Shown here: positions 49,651 to 62,023 of the stretch, piece by piece | Layout of the letters: each line of letters starts with the position of its first letter | Numbering within the stretch: position 1 is the first letter of the stretch | DNA from: Hesseltinella vesiculosa | Lineage: Eukaryota; Mucoromycota; Mucoromycetes; Mucorales; Cunninghamellaceae | Reading direction: 5' to 3' | Length of the DNA: 64,000 nt | Assembly: GCA_002104935.1 (NCBI GenBank) | Contig: MCGT01000004.1 | Span: forward strand, 248,001 to 312,000 | Notes under the pieces: generated by a model | What the model saw: the letters and a program-made list of their open reading frames with translations, nothing else | Told to the model about the DNA's origin: nothing | Databases searched by the model: none | Made by a program: the position numbers and the translations under genes

Positions 49651-50043
49651 ATGGCAAAACCAACCATCAATCGTGATCAATTACGCTCAAGACTTCAAAA
49701 GCGTTTAGGAAATGGATACACTTTAGACGCCAATGCTGAGCTGCTAGTAAGTCTTCCATCAGCCCTCTCCATTCTTCTCTTTCATCTTCAGCCCTCGATT
49801 TTCTATCGCTGACAATGTGCTCTAGATCTACTTGGATTATATCATTTTTATGCGCCAGCTCTCGCAAGAAGTGTACAATAATGCCATCACTGAAACCTCC
49901 AAAACAAGCAAACTGGTCAATGTCAAAGAGTCCCATATCAACAAGGCGAAACTCGTAAAGCGTGGTTTTTTCTCCCACCACCTCTGACTCTTTTTTTTTT
50001 TTTTTTTTTTTTTCAGAACCTCTTGCGGAAGTTCCGTGGGTAG
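49651..50043 (+). CDS. CENP-W-like centromere histone-fold protein
   Basis: Three exons (49651-49746, 49826-49954, 50017-50043), 83 aa (human CENP-W 88 aa). CENP-W pairs with CENP-T through a histone fold in the T-W-S-X complex and helps link centromeric DNA to the outer kinetochore. The basic N-terminus (INRDQLRSRLQKRL) is followed by a compact histone-fold pattern: LLIYLDYIIFMRQLSQEVYN (helix 2), then VNVKESHINKAK and the C-terminal LLRKFRG, which resembles the CENP-W end LKKSRG. The last exon codes for only eight residues plus stop, after an intron with a 23-T run. It is too short for naive gene finding; the assignment rests on length, fold pattern and the C-terminal motif. Another small histone-fold protein cannot be excluded. 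Confidence 0.78.
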
Positions 50044-50203
50044 GATCCTGTCTTGCCTACAAAACCAAATCTGTTGCTCCCTCACGATACCCTTTCCTTC
50101 TTGCTACCCGGCACATCATCTACCCGAATTAGACTTTACTGTCAAATAAAAAGGTTCCAAGACCAAATCAGATCAAATCAAACGAGGGGATGGTGGTATT
50201 CTT

Positions 50204-50972
50204 TCATTTTTTGTGCGCGGATCGTCGCTTTTTTTTGCTTCGCTTCTTCTTGTGTTTCTTTGCCTCGCTTTCGCTTTCATGGGTGTCTTTGCTTGGATCG
50301 TACGATGTCGCAAAGTATTTGTCCATGGCGGATCCTTCACTGGTTTTGCCTCGGCCACGCGCCAGAGGTTTCCTTTTGACGGTCCGGTTGTCTATGGACT
50401 CTGTGCCGCTACCATCAGTGCTGTCTATACTGCTACGTCGCCGTTTTCTCGACCGTTCTTCTTGGAAAGTTTTGGCTCGTTCTTCTGCTGCCCGGATCAC
50501 TGACTTGTTATGGTTATCTGTTGCCTTGACAATATGCTTTAAAAACCGGGTATTGGGCTTCAATGATGGCGAGGCTGGTTTACTAATATAGATGGGTTAG
50601 TTGCTATTGAAAGACTGGCATAAGCTTACCTTGTCAAAGCATTGAGTCCAACTTTTTCATATTTCTGAACTTTAGCCCTCGCATCTCTGGCAATCATGTT
50701 GGCAATGTGTTCCTCGAGATCATCGTCATCTACATTACGAGCTTCTTTCCCTGCAGCGGAGCGTATAAGATCATTGACGACCGTTGAGAATAAGCTTCGC
50801 TTCATGACTAGTACAAAAAAATACGAGAGAAAAGAGCAAAAGCTCACCTCTTCAATGGAAGCCAATTAGATTTCTGAGCAACATGATTGGACGCTTCCTC
50901 TTTTGGTGGGCGCAAGGGGTTTGCCATCGGCATTTGAGTCTCCGCAAGCACACCTTTGCCAGCAGGAGCCAT
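50204..50972 (-). CDS. Small conserved-looking basic nuclear protein, function unknown
   Basis: Modelled as three exons (50972-50848, 50794-50630, 50582-50204), 222 aa. Exon 1 (MAPAGKGVLAETQMP...KSNWLPLK) joins exon 2 (SLFSTVVNDLIRSAAGK) through a 53-nt intron with a GAAGCGAAG acceptor. If instead TACTAG is used, the protein starts at an ATG at 50805 (184 aa) and exon 1 is 5' UTR. The middle has DLEEHIANMIARDARAKVQKYEKVG and KPNTRFLKHIVKATDNHNKSVIR, a pattern I believe recurs in fungal hypothetical proteins. The C-terminus is highly basic (RKRRRS; KHKKKRSKKKRRS) and looks like a nuclear localisation signal. No enzymatic motif. Its 3' end faces CENP-W convergently. Confidence 0.65.
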
Positions 50973-51562
50973 TTCCCGAAATCCCAGTGCTCACGCACCG
51001 AATGTATTGTTTTAATGTTAAAACATGGCTTTCCTCAAAGCATTTGCTCTGTCCATAAGTCCGATCCATAGACCACTACCCAAAAATAAAAAAAAATAAA
51101 AAAAATGTTGCATGGGAATGCGCTCAAGAATGCCTGGGCAACCCAAGACTGATTTTTCATTGTTTTTGCGGAGGGAAAAGAAATCGGTCAAAGTTTGGCT
51201 GGGCCACCTTCGCCAATCGACCAGATTTTTTCAGCATCAATGCTATTCATGCATTTACACTTTCCTGCAAAATTGCACATCGTTCAGGTCACCTAGGCGG
51301 GCTGCACAGATTTTGGCTATTTTGTTTCCCTAAGCGAAGAAAAAGAGGTTGGGCTGCCAATGTGGGAAGCTATAGGGAGGCGTTGCAAAGTAAGGGCTCA
51401 AGGCACGTAGATGTGTGCCTTAGCCAGCCAAAAGGAAGCTCACAGGTCCCTACCGCATGCGATAATTAACAATTTATTTATTTTTTTGACAGCAGCCTAG
51501 CAAGCCAACAAATGAGGCATGGCCCGTTTTTTCTGCCATGCTTTTGGATCCATTTTTTTCCG

Positions 51563-51598
<36 letters not shown>

Positions 51599-51603
51599 GA
51601 GCC
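50973..51603. other. Intergenic with family-A repeat and long poly-T
   Basis: About 630 bases between divergent genes. Contains family-A copy 6 and a poly-T run of over 30 bases (51566-51597) immediately before the ZNG1 start codon. Confidence 0.6.
51190..51285 (-). repeat. Dispersed family-A repeat, copy 6
   Basis: Minus-strand frame CNFAGKCKCMNSIDAEKIWS then IGEGGPAKL, matching copies 2-4 and 7 at the D.EKI.SI.EG..A. positions. Confidence 0.75.
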
Positions 51604-53367
51604 ATGGACGACGATTTCGACGAGATTCCTGACCTTATTGCAACGTAACGATGGGCACAGAGCATCTTGTTTTCACACATGGAGAGATTCAAACTCTCAT
51701 ACATTGTTGCTCTTGTCTGATATAGATCTGACACGACGTTGCAGCCTGAACCTGACCGTGAACCTGAGACAAATGTCACAGCTCAAACAGACAAGCGCAA
51801 AATCCCAGTCACCATCGTGACAGGTACGGAAGTTCATCGAGCAGCATGAAGCAATGGCTTACATTAATCATATTTAGGATTCCTGGGAAGTGGTAAAACG
51901 ACGCTCCTCAATTATATCATGACAGAGAAGCACGACAAGAAGATTGCGATTATTCTCAACGAGTTTGGTGAAAGTAAGAGGGTCTGAAAAGCACCAAACA
52001 CTGTCTCACACTCTGTTCCTTTTCATCTGGCCACGTAGCGAGTGATATCGAAAAATCGCTGTCGGTCAACCAGGACGGCAATCTCTTTGAAGAATGGCTT
52101 GAACTACGCAATGGCTGTCTCTGCTGCACTGTCAAGTATGACTGGACCTCACCAATGTATCGGTCCAAAGGCTAATCAGGCTTTTTATCGCTATGTTATT
52201 GATAGGGATAATGGCGTGGTAGCCATCGAAAATTTGATGAAGAAGCGAGGCAAGTTTGATTATATCCTTCTGGAGACCAGGTAATGGAGAGTGAATGGAT
52301 TAGCCCTTGGACCCACTTATAAATGTGTGACCGACATTTCTCTTTACGACTGGTAGTGGGCTGGCTGACCCTGGGCCGATTGCGTCGATGTTTTGGTTGG
52401 ATGATGGACTTGGTAGCGAGATCTATTTGGACGGCATCGTGACGCTGGTGGACGCAAAACATATCCAAGAGGTAATCATCAATAAGAAATGGAGCCTCGC
52501 GTACTCACTTTCTTCAGTACATTGGTGAGCGAAAGCAAGACGTGGAGATCAATGAGGCTATCAAGTAACCCCATAAGATCCTGTTGCGGAGAGGCATTGA
52601 CAACCTTGTTACATTTAGGCAAATCGCTATTTCGGATCGAATCGTGATCAACAAGACGGATTTGGTCACGGCGGATGAATTAGCTTCGGTGGAAGAAGAT
52701 ATCTTTGACATTAATGCTGTGGCCGACACCATCAAAACGTCCCGTTCAAAGTAATCCAGCGTAAAAAAAAGTAGATTTGCAAGCTTTCTCAACGAGGATG
52801 AACGTTTATTATTAGAATTCCTCTGGATTTTGTGTTGGACATTGCTGCTTACGATGTCCACTCTTCCAACAACTTGGCGACGAAAAAGTGGGAAACCTTT
52901 GGCCATGGCCATGCTCACCATATCAGTCATGTAAGTCACAAGCAGCATCCGAAATGGGAGACCTGATGCTTCATTTTACACGATGATAGGATGTGCAAAC
53001 GGTTTGCTTGGAGTTCGAACAACCCCTGGAGACATTGGAACGGGTGGAAACCTGGATCCAGACGTTGCTCTGGGAACATGGTGTGCCTAATCCAGAGACA
53101 AACCTGGCGTACGAAGGTGGCGAAAAATTGACTGTATTGCGACTGAAAGGCATGGTGCATCTGCCTGATCCCACGAGATCTCAAAGACAAGCCATGGTGC
53201 TCCAGGGAGTGCAGGAACTCTACGACATCCAACCCGGCTACCAAGACCAAGTAGAGCCCATCAACAAGATCGTCTTGATCGGCAAGAATCTCCAACCTGA
53301 TAAGTTAATGACTTCCTTTTCAAAGTGGGTACAGCTAGATCCGACCAAGGTCAAATGCCTACAATAA
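51604..53367 (+). CDS. ZNG1: ZNG1/CobW-family zinc-chaperone GTPase
   Basis: Ten exons (51604-51644, 51726-51823, 51878-51973, 52039-52135, 52206-52280, 52357-52471, 52518-52564, 52619-52750, 52816-52930, 52990-53367), 397 aa. ZNG1 (CBWD) proteins are COG0523 G3E GTPases that deliver zinc to methionine aminopeptidase 1. Motifs: Walker [17 protein letters not shown], the metal-binding [10 protein letters not shown] (CxCC), Walker B/swit LLETSGLADP, and base-specificity VINKTDLV. A His-rich loop [10 protein letters not shown] precedes the C-terminal CobW domain ([19 protein letters not shown]). The N-terminus reads [14 protein letters not shown], without the CPELVP motif found in animal ZNG1 for client binding. 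The end, [14 protein letters not shown], is typical. The start ATG at 51604 directly follows a poly-T tract. Confidence 0.95.
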
Positions 53368-53539
53368 ATGACAAGCTCTCTATCATGTTTTGTTTCTTAT
53401 GCACGTTTTTTTTTTCCCCTGCGGAGGATGAAATCCGCTGTTTGAAGTGGAAATTGGGCGTGTCTCTGTTGTTTTCTTCTTTTTTCTTTTTTCTTTCTTA
53501 TTCTCTGCACGCTTTGTTTAATCGTCCATCCGGTGAACA

Positions 53540-56500
53540 ATGACAGATTCAAATACTTACATGGTGGCAAATCTTTTGGAAAAGGTACCTCTTTTGGTTA
53601 TAACGATGTGACCGAAAGAAAAAAGTTGTCCTTGAAGCAAATAGAATGCGCCATGACGCAAGGTGCTCACCGCCTCGTTTTTTTTTATCATGTAGATGAC
53701 AAGTACCGATAGAGATTTTCGATACATGGCTCTGAACGACTTGATGAATGAGTTACAAAAGCAATCATTCACTCGTGATCCTGTGGTTGAAACCAAGGTG
53801 GTGGAGGCAGTGTTGCGATTGATGGGCGACAAGAACACAGAAGTGCAGAACTTGGCCGTCAAATGGTAAGACAGCATTTCCCTCTTACCCGGGAGACCGT
53901 GGTCTGCAGGCACTCAAGGCACTCACCTCTGTTTATGTCTAGTCTTGGTCCTCTGGTCAAACAAATAAAGCCGGAGCATATTGGCAAAATCATCAAAACC
54001 TTGTGCGATTTTATGTCGCAGCAAAAAAATGTGGAATTGCGTGGTATTGCCAGCATCGGTAAGTCTACTTCCCGCTTGCCATCTAAGCAGGAAAAACTCA
54101 AACACGCTTCTTTTATGATCAGGTCTTAAATCGGTTGTGCAAGAAGTCCAGAGCCAACATGGCAAGCTTGTTGCCTCAACCATCATACCCGAATTCCTTC
54201 AAATCATGAACAATGTAAATCCAGCTCACTGGACACACATGCTTTGGTTTCACCAGCGCTGACACTTCTATCCCTTTCTCCGTTAGGAAAAAACGGAATA
54301 CGAGACCCAATTGGACGTCCTGGACATTCTGGGTGATGTGGTTCACCGCTTTGGAGCTCAACTGACAGCCGAAGAACAACAGACCATTCAACAAGCGCTT
54401 CTTCCTCGCCTGTCGCACTCGCGTGCCACCATCCGGAAACGCAGTGTCATGGCCCTGGGCCACCTTGTCGCTCATGTCAGTGATGCTCTGTTTGATGCCA
54501 CGCTCAAATTCATCCTGGACGGCCTAAACAGCCAAATATTCTCTGGTGACAAATTACGTACGTTTGTTCAATGCACGGGTGTTCTTGGGTAAGGATGAGC
54601 AGAAAAAAAAAAGGACCAGATCCGTTTTGACAAAACCCCTGCCTTATTTTGATATTTTTTATAGCCGCTATAGTGGCATTCGCCTGGGCAAATATCTTTC
54701 CCATATCATTCCCATTGTCACGGAGTATACCAAAAAAGCCGACGAAGACGACGAACTGCGCGAAATCTGTTTGCAAACGCTAGAATCATTTGTGCTACGC
54801 TGTCCAACCGATATCGCCCCTTTTATCAACAATATTGTCGATCTTGGCCTGACCTATCTCAGCTATGACAACAACATGGGTGACATGGATGACGACGATG
54901 AAGACATGGAAAATCAAGATGAAGACGATGACGAATATGATGACATTGTGTAAGAAACCTCTTTTTTTTAAAAAAAAAAAAAATGATCACACTTCTCACC
55001 CCCCCCTCTCTCATCATTTTTTTTATTTTGTACGCGCTCCCGCTAGCGATTTCTCGGATGATGATGACATGTCTTGGAAGGTCCGTCGCTCGGCATCAAA
55101 GCTGCTGTCATCGATCATTGAAACACATGCTGACCTATTGGCACAAATGTACGAGCACGTGGCACCTGCATTGATACGACGCTTTAGTGAACGAGAAGAA
55201 TCTGTACGCGTGGATGTGCTTCGAACTTTCATCGCATTACTGGCACAGACAAGTGTGTATCGTGGTGGTGAGCTGGAAGTATCAACCGACCAATACGACC
55301 TGGAATTCGACGTGTCTGGCTGCGGTGAAGAAGCTGTACTGAAGCCTACGCGTCGTGATGGGTCTGCCATGGACGCCTCCTCGGATACAGATATCCCTGC
55401 TCAAAAGTTGGCCGAGCAAGTCCCTGCCCTTTGCAAAGCCCTGGCCAAACAGCTCGCTGGCAAATCCGTCCAAACTCGCCAAGTTGGCTTCCAGCTATTA
55501 CGCATGGCTATCGCAGTGTTGCAAGGCGGTCTGGACAAGGAAATTACCCAATTTATGCCAGCCATCGAAGTCTCGCTGATCTCATCCACGGCTGACCCCC
55601 ACCAATCGTTGTCATCCAACCTCAAGATTGAAGTCCTTGCCTTCTTGCGTGCCCTCTTCCACTACCACGATGCCGATGTTACGCGTCCCTACTTGGCGTC
55701 CCTGTGCCCCATTGTCACCCAGATGTTGTCCGACGCCTATTACAAGACTGTATCGGAGTCGTTGCTTGTGTGCATTGAGATCATCAAAGTTATCCGCCCC
55801 ATCTCAACAGCCAAGACACCTCTGGACCAAGCTTCCATCGACGCATTACAAAATCTGTACGAACGCACACTGCAGCTGCTCTCTACCAACAATGCTGACC
55901 AGGAAGTCAAGGAACGCTCGATCATGGTCCTTGGTGCCTTGCTTGCGCAAGTGCCCGATGCCTTGGCTTCCAAGCAAGCCGAAGCCTGGCAAATGTTACT
56001 TGACCGCCTGAAGAACGAAGTCACTCGGCTCATCAGCGTCCGTACCTTGGCCATTGTGTCCCAAAGTCCACTAGCCGCCGGCCCCGAGCTCGAACAGTCT
56101 GTCCTTCTTGCCGTTGACGATATTGCTCTACTGCTTCGCAAGAGCAATCGCTCCCTACGCATTGCCAGTTTGGAATGCCTTAACATCCTTGTGCAACGGT
56201 AAATGGACGAAACCGCAAAAAAAAAAAAAAAAAAAAAAAAAAATACCTTTGGAGGATCAACGCCTGATATGCCTTCCCTTCCTTTTCGTCAGATTTGGCA
56301 CTGCCATCTCGGAGGAGCATTACCAGCGGTTCTTGAACGAAGTGCGTCCATTGCTGTCGGACGTCGATTTGCATCTGTTGCCATTAGCATTGAAGTTGAC
56401 AGAATCCATCATTGTGATCCATCCGAGCTCGACAGAACACGTCAATGCCGTGATACTGCCTGGCCTGTTCCAGCTTATCCAATCGCCTTTGTTGCAAGGC

Positions 56501-58541
56501 GCTGCGCTCAAGCAGCTGTTACTGTTGTTTGCTGCTCTAGGAAAGGCCAGTCCTCAGGATTATGACGCCTTCATCCGCGGTCTGATCGACCCATTGCGTC
56601 AGCCCTCTACCGCGCCTTCGAATGGTGCTGCTGTACCCAACAAACAATGCGCTTCAACTGCTGCCCAATGTGTAGCCGTCTTGGCTGCCCAAACAGACCC
56701 TGAACGCTGCCTGCCTACCGTCCGTGAATTCCAATCGGAGCTGACTGTAAGTCTTCGCCTACTTTCCGCTGGTGATCCAGTTGACCGACTATTTTTTTTT
56801 TTTTTTTTTGATCGCCCCTGTCTTCTTTATTTTTTTTTTTTCGGATTTCAAGAAACCTGACACAACCGACGCATCTCGCTACCTTAGCTTGCTGACGCTG
56901 GGTGAAATTGGCCATCGCTTGTAGGTTGATACCTGCACGTTAACAAAAAGGCTACTCACTTTTTTTTTTTTACTGATCATAGGGACCTGTCACAACTTGG
57001 TGATATTTATGATCAAGTCTTGCAATTATTCAGCTCATCGTCAGAAGAAGTCAAATTTGCTGCAGCCTTTGCCTTGGGAAGTCTGACTGTCGGCAACTTG
57101 AGAACCTACTTGCCATTGCTGGTGACTCAGATCAAAACGGATACCAAGCGCCGCTTCTTGCTCTTCCATGCCTTGAAAGAGGTAAAAAAAAAAAAAAAAA
57201 AAAGACATTCTCTAAGAGATGACCTGCCATTCTTTAGGTTATCACGCGCTGCAATTACCAATCATCTATGAGTAACCTTGCAGATGCTTCAGGTGAGATC
57301 TGGATCCTGCTACTTGCCAGTAGTGAAGAAGACCATGAAGAAGGCACTCGATCTGTTGTGGGCGAATGCCTAGGAAAGCTGGCCCTGACCAACACTGCGA
57401 AATACCTCCCTCAACTCGAGGTAACACACATAACAACGGCCCTGTGCAGGACTAGACGCCAACCTGTTTTCTTTTGAAAAAAAAAAAAAAACTAGACTGG
57501 CTTGGGCTCATCCTCAGCTCCCTTGCGAGCCACAGTGGCCACAGCCTTCAAATACATTGTGGTTGATCCTTCTCAAGACAGTGATAACTTGCTCAAGCCT
57601 ATCATTGATCGATTCCTGACGTTGCTAGAAGATGTGGACATTGTAAACCCTTGCAAGAAAAAAAATAGAATCCTGACCAGGTCTTATTTTCGTACGCACT
57701 AGAATGTTCGCCGCTTGGCTCTCTTGACGATCAACTCGGCTTTGCACCGTAAACCTTATTTGGTTCGTGATGTCCTGGATACCTTGTTACCGTTGCTGTA
57801 TCAAGAAACCATTGTCAAGGTAGGAAGGATGTGTTGATAAATAGATGACCACAATCTCACATTTTTTAATAGGAAGAGCTGATTCATATGGTGGAGATGG
57901 GGCCTTTCAAACACAAGGTGGATGATGGTTTGGAAATCCGAAAGGCTGCCTATGAATGTTTGTACAGCTTGCTGTCCACTTGCTTAGACAAGATTGATAT
58001 TCATGGCTACATCACCTCGGTGCAAATTGGTTTGGAAGACCAGCATGAGATCAAGATGCTGGTGTATTTGATGCTGATCCGCCTGGGCAAAGTGGCGCCT
58101 ACAGCAGTGTGTCAAAGTAGGAAAAATAGAAATGCTGCTGCGCAATGAACCTCCTGTACTTACAGCCACCCCTCGTTTCCCTCCTTTTTTTCATGGTAGA
58201 ATTGGATGACTTTGTGGCTCCTATGAAAGCCACTTTGGATACCAAATTACGAAACAATGCTGTCAAACAAGAAATGGAAAAGAACCAGGAAGTCGTGCGT
58301 GCCACATTGAGATGCATTACATCGCTTTCCAATGTTGCTGACACTGGTAAAAGAAAATTTCTTTGAAAGAAAAACCTCCCATTGACACTTTTTTAAAATT
58401 TTATCAGGCAACAGCCCCAAGTTTAAAGAGTTCATCGAGGCCGTCAAGCTGGGACCACTGGGTGCTGACTACAAGGCAACGATCGAAGAAACCGATAAAC
58501 GTGAATCTCGACCTGGTGACTTGATGGATCTGTCGGCATGA
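53540..58541 (+). CDS. CAND1: CAND1 / TIP120 cullin-RING exchange factor
   Basis: Sixteen exons (53540-53584, 53696-53865, 53943-54058, 54123-54214, 54287-54588, 54665-54949, 55047-56198, 56293-56746, 56853-56920, 56983-57181, 57238-57420, 57496-57642, 57703-57819, 57873-58116, 58200-58346, 58408-58541), 1284 aa (human CAND1 about 1230). CAND1 is an all-HEAT-repeat protein that wraps unneddylated cullin-RBX1 and swaps substrate receptors of SCF ligases. The start reads [23 protein letters not shown], split across exons 1 and 2, and matches the animal N-terminus. An acidic loop ([20 protein letters not shown]) lies at the expected place after LTYLSYD. Late conserved phrases include [64 protein letters not shown] and, in the TIP120 domain, [10 protein letters not shown]. 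The first ATG at 53540 is chosen to keep the aligned N-terminus. Nearly all introns carry poly-T/A runs. Confidence 0.96.
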
Positions 58542-59106
58542 ATGCAACCTCCTTCCTTTCCGCCTCTAAAGTAACCTTTGTAGCCATATAAAATAAAATT
58601 CTATTCCAATGCCCTTTTGGATGTGGGGACGACACCCTTGAACAAAATGAATGAAAGCTTAAATTTAAGGAGATGGCAACATGGGTGACAAGGAAAGACT
58701 CTTTCTTTTTTATTCAAAAAAGGAGCTGGTCCACGTCATCTGAAGGAGATTTGGAACCAACAGAGCAACCAAGCAGTAGGAAAACATGGCTCAAGCAGCG
58801 ATCAAACTCAACGAGGAAATCCCGCCCTTGAGCCGTTCAAAAAACATTGATAACCCTTGGTGATTCGACTTTCCACGAAATAAATAATAAAAGGGGTCAA
58901 TATGGTACATTCATCAATCGTAGAGCGGCAAAATAGTATTAGAATAGATAAAGAGTCGAAGAATAGGGGACCCCGTCTACTCCTAAATGATCATAATGCT
59001 TTGCACAAAAAAAAAAAAAAAAAAAAAAGGAGGCTTTTTTTACGCCTTGCGGTTTTTTTTTTTTTTTTGCCTCGCTCTTTGTTCTCGTTTTTTCTCAGCC
59101 TTTCCG
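58542..59106. other. Intergenic between CAND1 and the RGS gene
   Basis: About 560 bases, with poly-A (59008-59028) and poly-T runs just before the RGS gene. No further gene is seen. Confidence 0.5.
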
Positions 59107-60673
59107 ATGCTGTTTAGTGGAACGAATAAGCGTCGCCCCTCATCGTACATCAATACGACGGACACCAGTGCCTTTGAGGCATTGCTGTCGCTGCGGACCC
59201 CGAAATCGATCAACAAGTCGACCAGGCGCACGTCCATGGTGGCCGATGTGTTTGTGAACGAAAACACCGGTGCTCGTCGCCGTAGCAGCATGATGCAGAT
59301 GTTGGCTCAAGGCATGCTGGACGATATGATCCACCCAACCGCTCAAGTCTCCGCCATGGATGTCGACGTGCCGGACTACGAGCAGCTACAGATCCCGGAC
59401 CTGTATTCCTTTACGTCGTCCTCGTGTGACAACAACTCATCTGCCTCGCTGTCATCGTCCACAATCACCACAGCCACCACTACCTCGGCATCGTCCATTG
59501 CCTCTACCCAGACCTCGTCTACAGGTCCCTCCCCACGAATGCAACGCTCAAGCTCCATCTCCAGCATTACTTCCTCTGTTGTGTCCAAGATCAACCCCGA
59601 TCACACTTTCCCAATCTCCATCGACACCCAAACCATGTACAAGGTCCGGCGACGCCACTCCTCGGGCGACATCATTCAAGCACCGCATCGCAGCTACCTG
59701 GCCAAAATTGCCCAGGACGTGTGCCTTCAGGAAATCCAGCAAAACGGCCTAACCTCGCTACTGTCGTCCAAGGTTCCCTTGTGCTATTTTTTATATCATC
59801 TCTTACAAGAATACAGCTATGAAAATTTGGTAGGTCACCCTCCCCCTCCTTTTTTCTCTCTCTGCTTTTTCTCTCCACACCCAAATCTTTCGGCAAAAAA
59901 AAAAAAAAAAAAATCGGGAGCACACTCCTTTTTTTCGCATCTTGACTGATCTCCTGACTTTATTTTTACCTAGTTTTTTTATTTGGAATTGGAACAATAT
60001 GACAAGATCTTATCTGATGCGCAGAAATGGACAACAGCGAAGCATGTGTATGAGACCTATGTGTCAAAGAACAGCCATTTTGAAGTGAATCTGGATGACC
60101 AAGTGCGCAGTGACATCATTGCAGCTATGGAAGCCAGGCGACTTGATCGATGCTTTGACAAGGCAAAGCGAGCCGTTTATTTATTATTGGAATACAGCTT
60201 TATGCAATTCATGCAAGCTTCCACTTGGGAAATCATGGTGTCCTCATGTGGTAAGGCGGAAAAAAAATGATGAGAACTGCTTCATTTGACGGCTGCTCTT
60301 GCCTTTCTAACACCGGCCGATAGGCTTAAACAACGTCCATTATGACGACCAGGTTCGGGAAAGAGCTGTTGACTTATTGATCAAGCATTTGGAACGTGCT
60401 CATGCCACCGTTTACCAAGGCACTGGTTACATAGATCTCAATCCAGCCATCAAGCAACGGTATGAGATCACCAAAACCATGATCCATGAATTCTGCCAGA
60501 CTTGTGTAGGCGTCGAGTTTGATTATTACCAGCCCGTAGCTTCACAGTCTTTCCAGCCGACGCAACATCCCCTGACCGTCGAATCACCCGCCTTCATCTC
60601 TCCAAAACCCCAGCCTCGTCCAAAACGAGGTTTAAAATTAGCTTTTGATCTCTTTGCCAAAAGGAAGCATTAA
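59107..60673 (+). CDS. RGS-domain protein (regulator of G-protein signalling)
   Basis: Three exons (59107-59829, 59974-60250, 60324-60673), 449 aa. RGS proteins speed GTP hydrolysis by G-alpha subunits. Residues 1-220 are Ser/Thr-rich and disordered, with long Ser runs and basic phosphosite-like patches (RRRSS, RRHSSGD). The RGS box spans ~227-350: CYFLYHLLQEYSYENLFFYLELEQYD (split by intron 1), ThxxAKHVYETYVSKNSHFEVNLDDQVR, FDKAKRAVYLLLEYSFMQFM; its order and conserved Tyr/Asn/Leu positions fit the family. The C-terminus is Pro-rich and ends basic (FAKRKH). The ATG at 59107 is preferred over an in-frame ATG at 58987 because the intervening sequence is poly-Lys/Phe from homopolymers. Which pathway it controls is unknown. 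Confidence 0.9.
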
Positions 60674-62023
60674 TACAATAAACTGTTCTTCAGCAGCTTT
60701 ATTTTTAAGGTGAGTGAGAGGTTGCCCCGAAGTCAGGATGGCTTTTGGATGAGTTCATTCAAGGAGTGTGGTGGCTGTGGCTGTTTTTGAAGTTGCCACG
60801 ATCTGGCTAGAGAGCTGCGATTTAACCGTAGACATGCGTTATGATGGGCTACCATCATAGGATATAATAGAATTAGGTTAGTGTTCTCTTATGAAGAGTA
60901 ACCCAAAAACATGCTGATGAATACAGTACATCAGCACTCGGTTGCTATCCACACCAACCGTTGAAAATGAAATATTCTGCCAGCATGAGCAAAAAATGAC
61001 AGATGCTCCAGAGCTCTTTTACGTCATTGAATCGATGTGAAATTTTGCATGAATTTACAAGCGCTGGAGTTGTAATGATGGTGAAAAAATCATGTCGATT
61101 GGGATAGGTCACCCAGCCAACTTTTGCTCAGGCTCATTTTTGCACAAGGTTTCCTCAGCTAAAAAAAAGGCGAAAATTGAATCATTTTCCTTCCCCCAGG
61201 CCATCTGATTAAAAAAATTCAGTGCAAAAATATCAGAAAATTGAATCTCTCCAAACTCTGCTCACAACTAGTGCATGATGAGCTAAGGCTATGGCTAGCG
61301 TTCAAAGGTCATTTCATCCCTGTGGTATACATCTCGAAACCCAAGACCCCAGAGCACCTGCAGCCAGCCAGCAAAGATGAGAGGAAAAGCACACATCCAA
61401 CCCACACCAGCTCCATTTCACCTTAAGAGGTTCCCGACTGTCTCGAGTCAGTCTACCGTATCATGTGGTACTGTATGAAGGATGGAGTGTATCCTGTGAA
61501 TCATCGCATTTGATACTGTACTTGGCTGCTGTCGCCCTGCCTCGTTCATTTAGAAGTGCAAGACTTGTCGAAACGCCCTACGATAGAAAATGTGCACCAT
61601 GCTTAATTTACGAATCATTTTTCTTTTAGCTTCAAGTCAAGGGTTTCCCAAGCGCGGCAGGCGGTCTTCTTTCACCTTGACCCTGATTGTCCTCTCCAAA
61701 AATACACTTTATTCACAATGTAATGTCGCAAGTGAAAGAAACAAAATGTCACCAAAAGATCTAATAAAAATAGAAATACGAGGGGTAAGTTTAGCAACGA
61801 GTCGCAAATAATAGATGAGCTTACCAATATCCCAATGGGCGCCATACGCATGAAAAAAAAAGTGAATTGACAATGAATTTTTTTGAAGGTGACTTACGTT
61901 GTTTTCACATCTTCATGATGGGGCCGCCGACTCACACTTGCAAAGCATGTGACATTGTACAAAAAAATAGAATTGACGATTGATACTGAGGAGTAGAGTT
62001 AAAAAACTGTGGGAGGCAGAAGA
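60674..62023. other. Intergenic downstream of RGS and Fanzor-like genes
   Basis: About 1.35 kb between convergent genes. Contains family-A copy 7 (61020-61165). The ~600 bases directly 3' of the Fanzor-like gene (62023 down to ~61430, minus strand) is where a guide RNA would be expected if the locus is active. I see no clear conserved structure there by eye. Confidence 0.5.
61020..61165 (+). repeat. Dispersed family-A repeat, copy 7
   Basis: Plus-strand frame NFA.IYKRWSCNDGEKIMS, then IGIGHPANF, followed by a CTCAG|CTAAAAAAAAGG acceptor-like junction (AKKKAK). One in-frame stop. Same element order as copy 4. Confidence 0.7.

Noticed and set aside
51660..51710. TTCAAACTCTC resembling a tRNA T-arm
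   Set aside because: It lies inside the first ZNG1 intron. No acceptor or anticodon stem could be paired around it. No tRNA gene was found anywhere in the window.
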